Assembly: GCA_013813905.1 (NCBI GenBank)
Contig: JACCQX010000037.1
Span: 1 to 15,602, forward strand
Length of the DNA: 15,602 nt
DNA from: Chloroflexota bacterium
Lineage (GTDB): Bacteria > Chloroflexota > Limnocylindria > Limnocylindrales > CSP1-4
Direction: 5' to 3'
Below the pieces are notes generated by a model, which was given only the letters and a program-made list of their open reading frames with translations, searched no databases and was not told the origin of the DNA. This document shows, piece after piece, positions 13,636-15,602 of the stretch. Each line of letters begins with the position of its first letter. Position 1 is the first letter of the stretch. The position numbers were made by a program, and so were the translations under genes.

Positions 13636-15602
13636 TCAGCCGAAGAGCGCCAGCTGCTCGGCCTGCTTCTCGATCTCTGGATCAAGGCCCAGCAAGGGAC
13701 CGAGAGCCTCCAGGTCGGCCACCTCTCGGGCGTAGAGGGTGCGCAGATGGTCGGACTTGAGGATATGCCAGTTGTCCTCCTGCATCCGCTGTCGGAGGAG
13801 CGGCGACCGGGCCAGCTTGAGTCGGACGAGCTCACTCCGCTCCGGCGGCACGATCAGGAAGCGCACCAGCGCGTCCGAGGCCGGGATGCGCGCGCCGCGC
13901 CGGATGATCGGTTCGGTGAGCATGGCCGTCCATTCGACCTCGAAGAGGAAGGTAGCCTTGCCGCGCACATACCAGATGCAGTCGGCTGCTTCCAGGGCTT
14001 CGGCATCGCCGGGGGTGATCAGCGGCAGATAGACGCGCTGCTCGGCTTCGGAGAGCAGGTCGGCCAGTGGCGCGCCCTTGAACGGGCGGCGCTGCTCCCG
14101 TGTCGGTACCCAGCACCTGAGCCCCAGCCGGTGGCCGTACTCCACGAGCATCCCGATCAGGGCCGCGTGCTCCTCGTGACGCGTCTTGAGCGAGTCCTCC
14201 GTGCGCAGCGTCTCGGAGTGCGACTCCTCCTTGGCGCGGTAGCTCTCCAGGCAGGCCCGGACCAGTTCCTCGTCCGGCGTGTCGTGACCCCGGAACATGC
14301 CTGCGATGCGATCGAAGAAGCTCCCTTCGGAGAGTTCGCCGCTGGTCGATAGGAGGCTGAAGACGGCCCATTCCAGACGATCGGAGAGCGGCAGCCGGGC
14401 GGCCGAGATGTCCGCGTCGTTGCGCAGCCACCAGCGACCGGGCTCGAGTTCCTGGAGTCGCGGGTGGTCGGGGCGGCGCAGCTCGCCCAGTACTATCTCG
14501 AGCAGCAGCTTGACCGGATCCGAGCCCGACCCGGCGCTCGACCAGCGGGCGTAGACGTTGCCGCTTTGCTCCGGGGAGTCGTCGGTCGAATCGGGCGCCG
14601 TATCGGTCGAAAGGGGCGCCGTATCGTCGGTCGGGGGTGCTTCGGTGGGGGGCGCGTCGGTCGGGGCGGGCGCCGCGTCGTCGGTCGCGGGCGGCGAAGT
14701 CCGCACGCTGGCACGGATGGGCCGTCGGGCGTCGCGCCATCGGCTGGAGGCTTCCACCTCACCGAAGAGGCCCGTCGCCTCCCTCGGCCGCTCCGCTCGC
14801 TCCTCGGTCTCGGCGAAGGTCCGCGTGCCGACGAGCCGGCGCAGGTGCCCCAGCTTATCCAGCCCGATGAGCACCTCCCCGAGCAAGCGCTCGTAGCGTG
14901 CCGGTTCGCCGCGCGCCTGGAGCACGCCCACGGCCACGTCACTGACCGCCCGCTCCACCGCCGACAGCTGGAAAGGAGCGTCCGTGGCCGCACCCCCGCT
15001 CACCGACGCTGCATCGCCGTCGATGAACTCGAGGGTGCCAGCGATCTCATCCCCGAGCTCTGCCAGCACGGCATTGGAGAGTCGAAGCCCGGCGCCCACC
15101 CCACCCAGCACCCCCGCCGCCAGTCCGGCGGGGCCGCTGCGGTCGAGGATGAGGACCACCGCGCCGTCGGGGGCAAGCACGGTCCGTGCCGACGCCAGCG
15201 ACCGGCGCAGGACGGCCACGTCTCCGCCCCACTCGCTGGGTGCCGACCCGCCGAAGAGAGAGTCCAGCGGCAGGTCCTCGGCCGCTTCCCGGCCCAGCAC
15301 GAGCGACGTCGCCAGGTAAGCGAAGGCCAGGTTCTCCTGGCTCCAGTGGATGGGCGGCTGCGTCAGCACCAGCTTTATGCGTGAGCGCGGATCCAGGCGA
15401 CCGGGCATGACCGGACGGTCGAGCGGGAAGACCGGCCCGGCTCGACCCGCCGCGGTGCCCGTGGCGTGAAGGACCACGTTGGACGATCCATCGACCAGCG
15501 CGGTCAGGTCGCCGCCGAAGCGGGCCTGGATGGAGCCACCCGGCACGCTCTCGAGGCGCTGGACGAAGGAGCGCACATGCCGCAGCCCATCCTCGAACAG
15601 GA
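13636..15602 (-). CDS. C-terminal part of a large methylase-like/nuclease-like protein (5' end off window)
   Basis: 654 residues are visible and the frame stays open to the edge. GTG 15574-15576 is a possible start but has no SD and is preceded in frame by LFEDGLRH, so the gene most likely continues. Residue numbers here count from that GTG. Residues 1-190 resemble the second half of DUF1156-like or N4/N6 DNA methylases. VLTQPPIHWSQENLAFAYLA (70-89) has QPPI for DPPY, and ASARTVLAPDGAVVLILDR (128-146) fits the post-catalytic strand. A Thr/Pro/Asp linker follows (294-338). WWLRNDAD and LSDRLEWAVFSLLSTSG (397-413) begin a helical part. ADCIWYVRGKATFLFEVEWT (531-550), with Asp532, Glu546 and Glu548, resembles a PD-(D/E)xK nuclease core. 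The tail LGLDPEIEKQAEQLALFG closes it. The family call is inference; I cannot name the gene. Confidence 0.75.
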   Translation of the reverse strand, partial: LFEDGLRHVRSFVQRLESVPGGSIQARFGGDLTALVDGSSNVVLHATGTAAGRAGPVFPLDRPVMPGRLDPRSRIKLVLTQPPIHWSQENLAFAYLATSLVLGREAAEDLPLDSLFGGSAPSEWGGDVAVLRRSLASARTVLAPDGAVVLILDRSGPAGLAAGVLGGVGAGLRLSNAVLAELGDEIAGTLEFIDGDAASVSGGAATDAPFQLSAVERAVSDVAVGVLQARGEPARYERLLGEVLIGLDKLGHLRRLVGTRTFAETEERAERPREATGLFGEVEASSRWRDARRPIRASVRTSPPATDDAAPAPTDAPPTEAPPTDDTAPLSTDTAPDSTDDSPEQSGNVYARWSSAGSGSDPVKLLLEIVLGELRRPDHPRLQELEPGRWWLRNDADISAARLPLSDRLEWAVFSLLSTSGELSEGSFFDRIAGMFRGHDTPDEELVRACLESYRAKEESHSETLRTEDSLKTRHEEHAALIGMLVEYGHRLGLRCWVPTREQRRPFKGAPLADLLSEAEQRVYLPLITPGDAEALEAADCIWYVRGKATFLFEVEWTAMLTEPIIRRGARIPASDALVRFLIVPPERSELVRLKLARSPLLRQRMQEDNWHILKSDHLRTLYAREVADLEALGPLLGLDPEIEKQAEQLALFG
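14563..14697 (-). repeat. In-frame degenerate tandem repeat encoding a Thr/Pro/Asp linker
   Basis: About six units of 15-24 bases, rich in GTCGGTCG and GGCGCC blocks, encode repeated T-D-(D/A)-x-A-P peptides (TDDAAPAP, TDAPP, TEAPP, TDDTAPLS, TDTAPDS, TDDSP). All units keep the reading frame. The product should be a disordered acidic linker between the methylase-like and nuclease-like parts. Its length is expected to vary between strains. Confidence 0.75.

Noticed and set aside
15574..15576. GTG as the true start of the rightmost gene
   Set aside because: There is no spaced Shine-Dalgarno site, the frame stays open to the edge, and the encoded domain begins mid-fold. It cannot be excluded entirely.

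Overview
The window is about 15.6 kb of very GC-rich, densely coding bacterial DNA. It holds eleven complete protein genes, one gene cut by the right edge, and a possible gene tail at the left edge. I see no rRNA, tRNA, CRISPR array, transposase or integrase, and no gap over 300 bases without a gene. The largest gap is the 105 bp between two divergent PLP-enzyme genes. Heavy GTG/TTG start use, weak Shine-Dalgarno sites, two possible leaderless starts and the gene types (DUF2079, DUF885, VC1184-type class V aminotransferase) fit a high-GC free-living bacterium. Chloroflexota (Limnocylindria/Ellin6529-like) or Actinomycetota is my guess, at low confidence.

Region 1 (1-7239, + strand) is one tightly packed operon. 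In order it encodes a polytopic membrane protein with a sulfite-oxidase-type molybdopterin domain, a class I SAM methyltransferase, a UDP-sugar epimerase/dehydratase (extended SDR), a DUF2079 multi-pass membrane protein of the GT-C type, a fusion of a GT2 (dolichyl-phosphate-sugar-synthase-like) and a DUF2064 (TIGR04282-like) transferase, and a uridine/purine-nucleoside-phosphorylase-fold protein with several expected active-site residues replaced. The first five junctions overlap by 4-19 bp and the last gap is 9 bp. The set looks like an uncharacterised pathway that makes or modifies a glycosylated product at the membrane, with an exported molybdoenzyme attached. The link to arsenosugar-type clusters (DUF2064, methyltransferase, nucleoside phosphorylase) is suggestive only, because no radical SAM ArsS is in view.

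Region 2 (7210-10527, - strand) is read from right to left: a GSA-aminomutase-like class III aminotransferase, a secreted lipoprotein alpha/beta hydrolase and an MscS-type mechanosensitive channel. The channel gene converges on, and overlaps by 30 bp, the end of region 1.

Region 3 (10633-11913, + strand) is a single class V aminotransferase-fold gene of the VC1184 'cysteine desulfurase-like' type. It is transcribed divergently from the class III aminotransferase and probably from a leaderless promoter.

Region 4 (11920-15602, - strand) holds a DUF885 protein with a HEAVPGHH zinc-protease-like motif. Upstream of it is the C-terminal ~654 residues of a large protein that runs off the window. 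That protein looks like a degenerate N4/N6-adenine/cytosine DNA-methylase-like domain (QPPI where DPPY is expected), then a repeated Thr/Pro/Asp linker, then a C-terminal part with a PD-(D/E)xK-like D...ExE signature. It is the best candidate here for part of an undescribed DNA-modification or defence system, and the decisive genes lie beyond position 15602.
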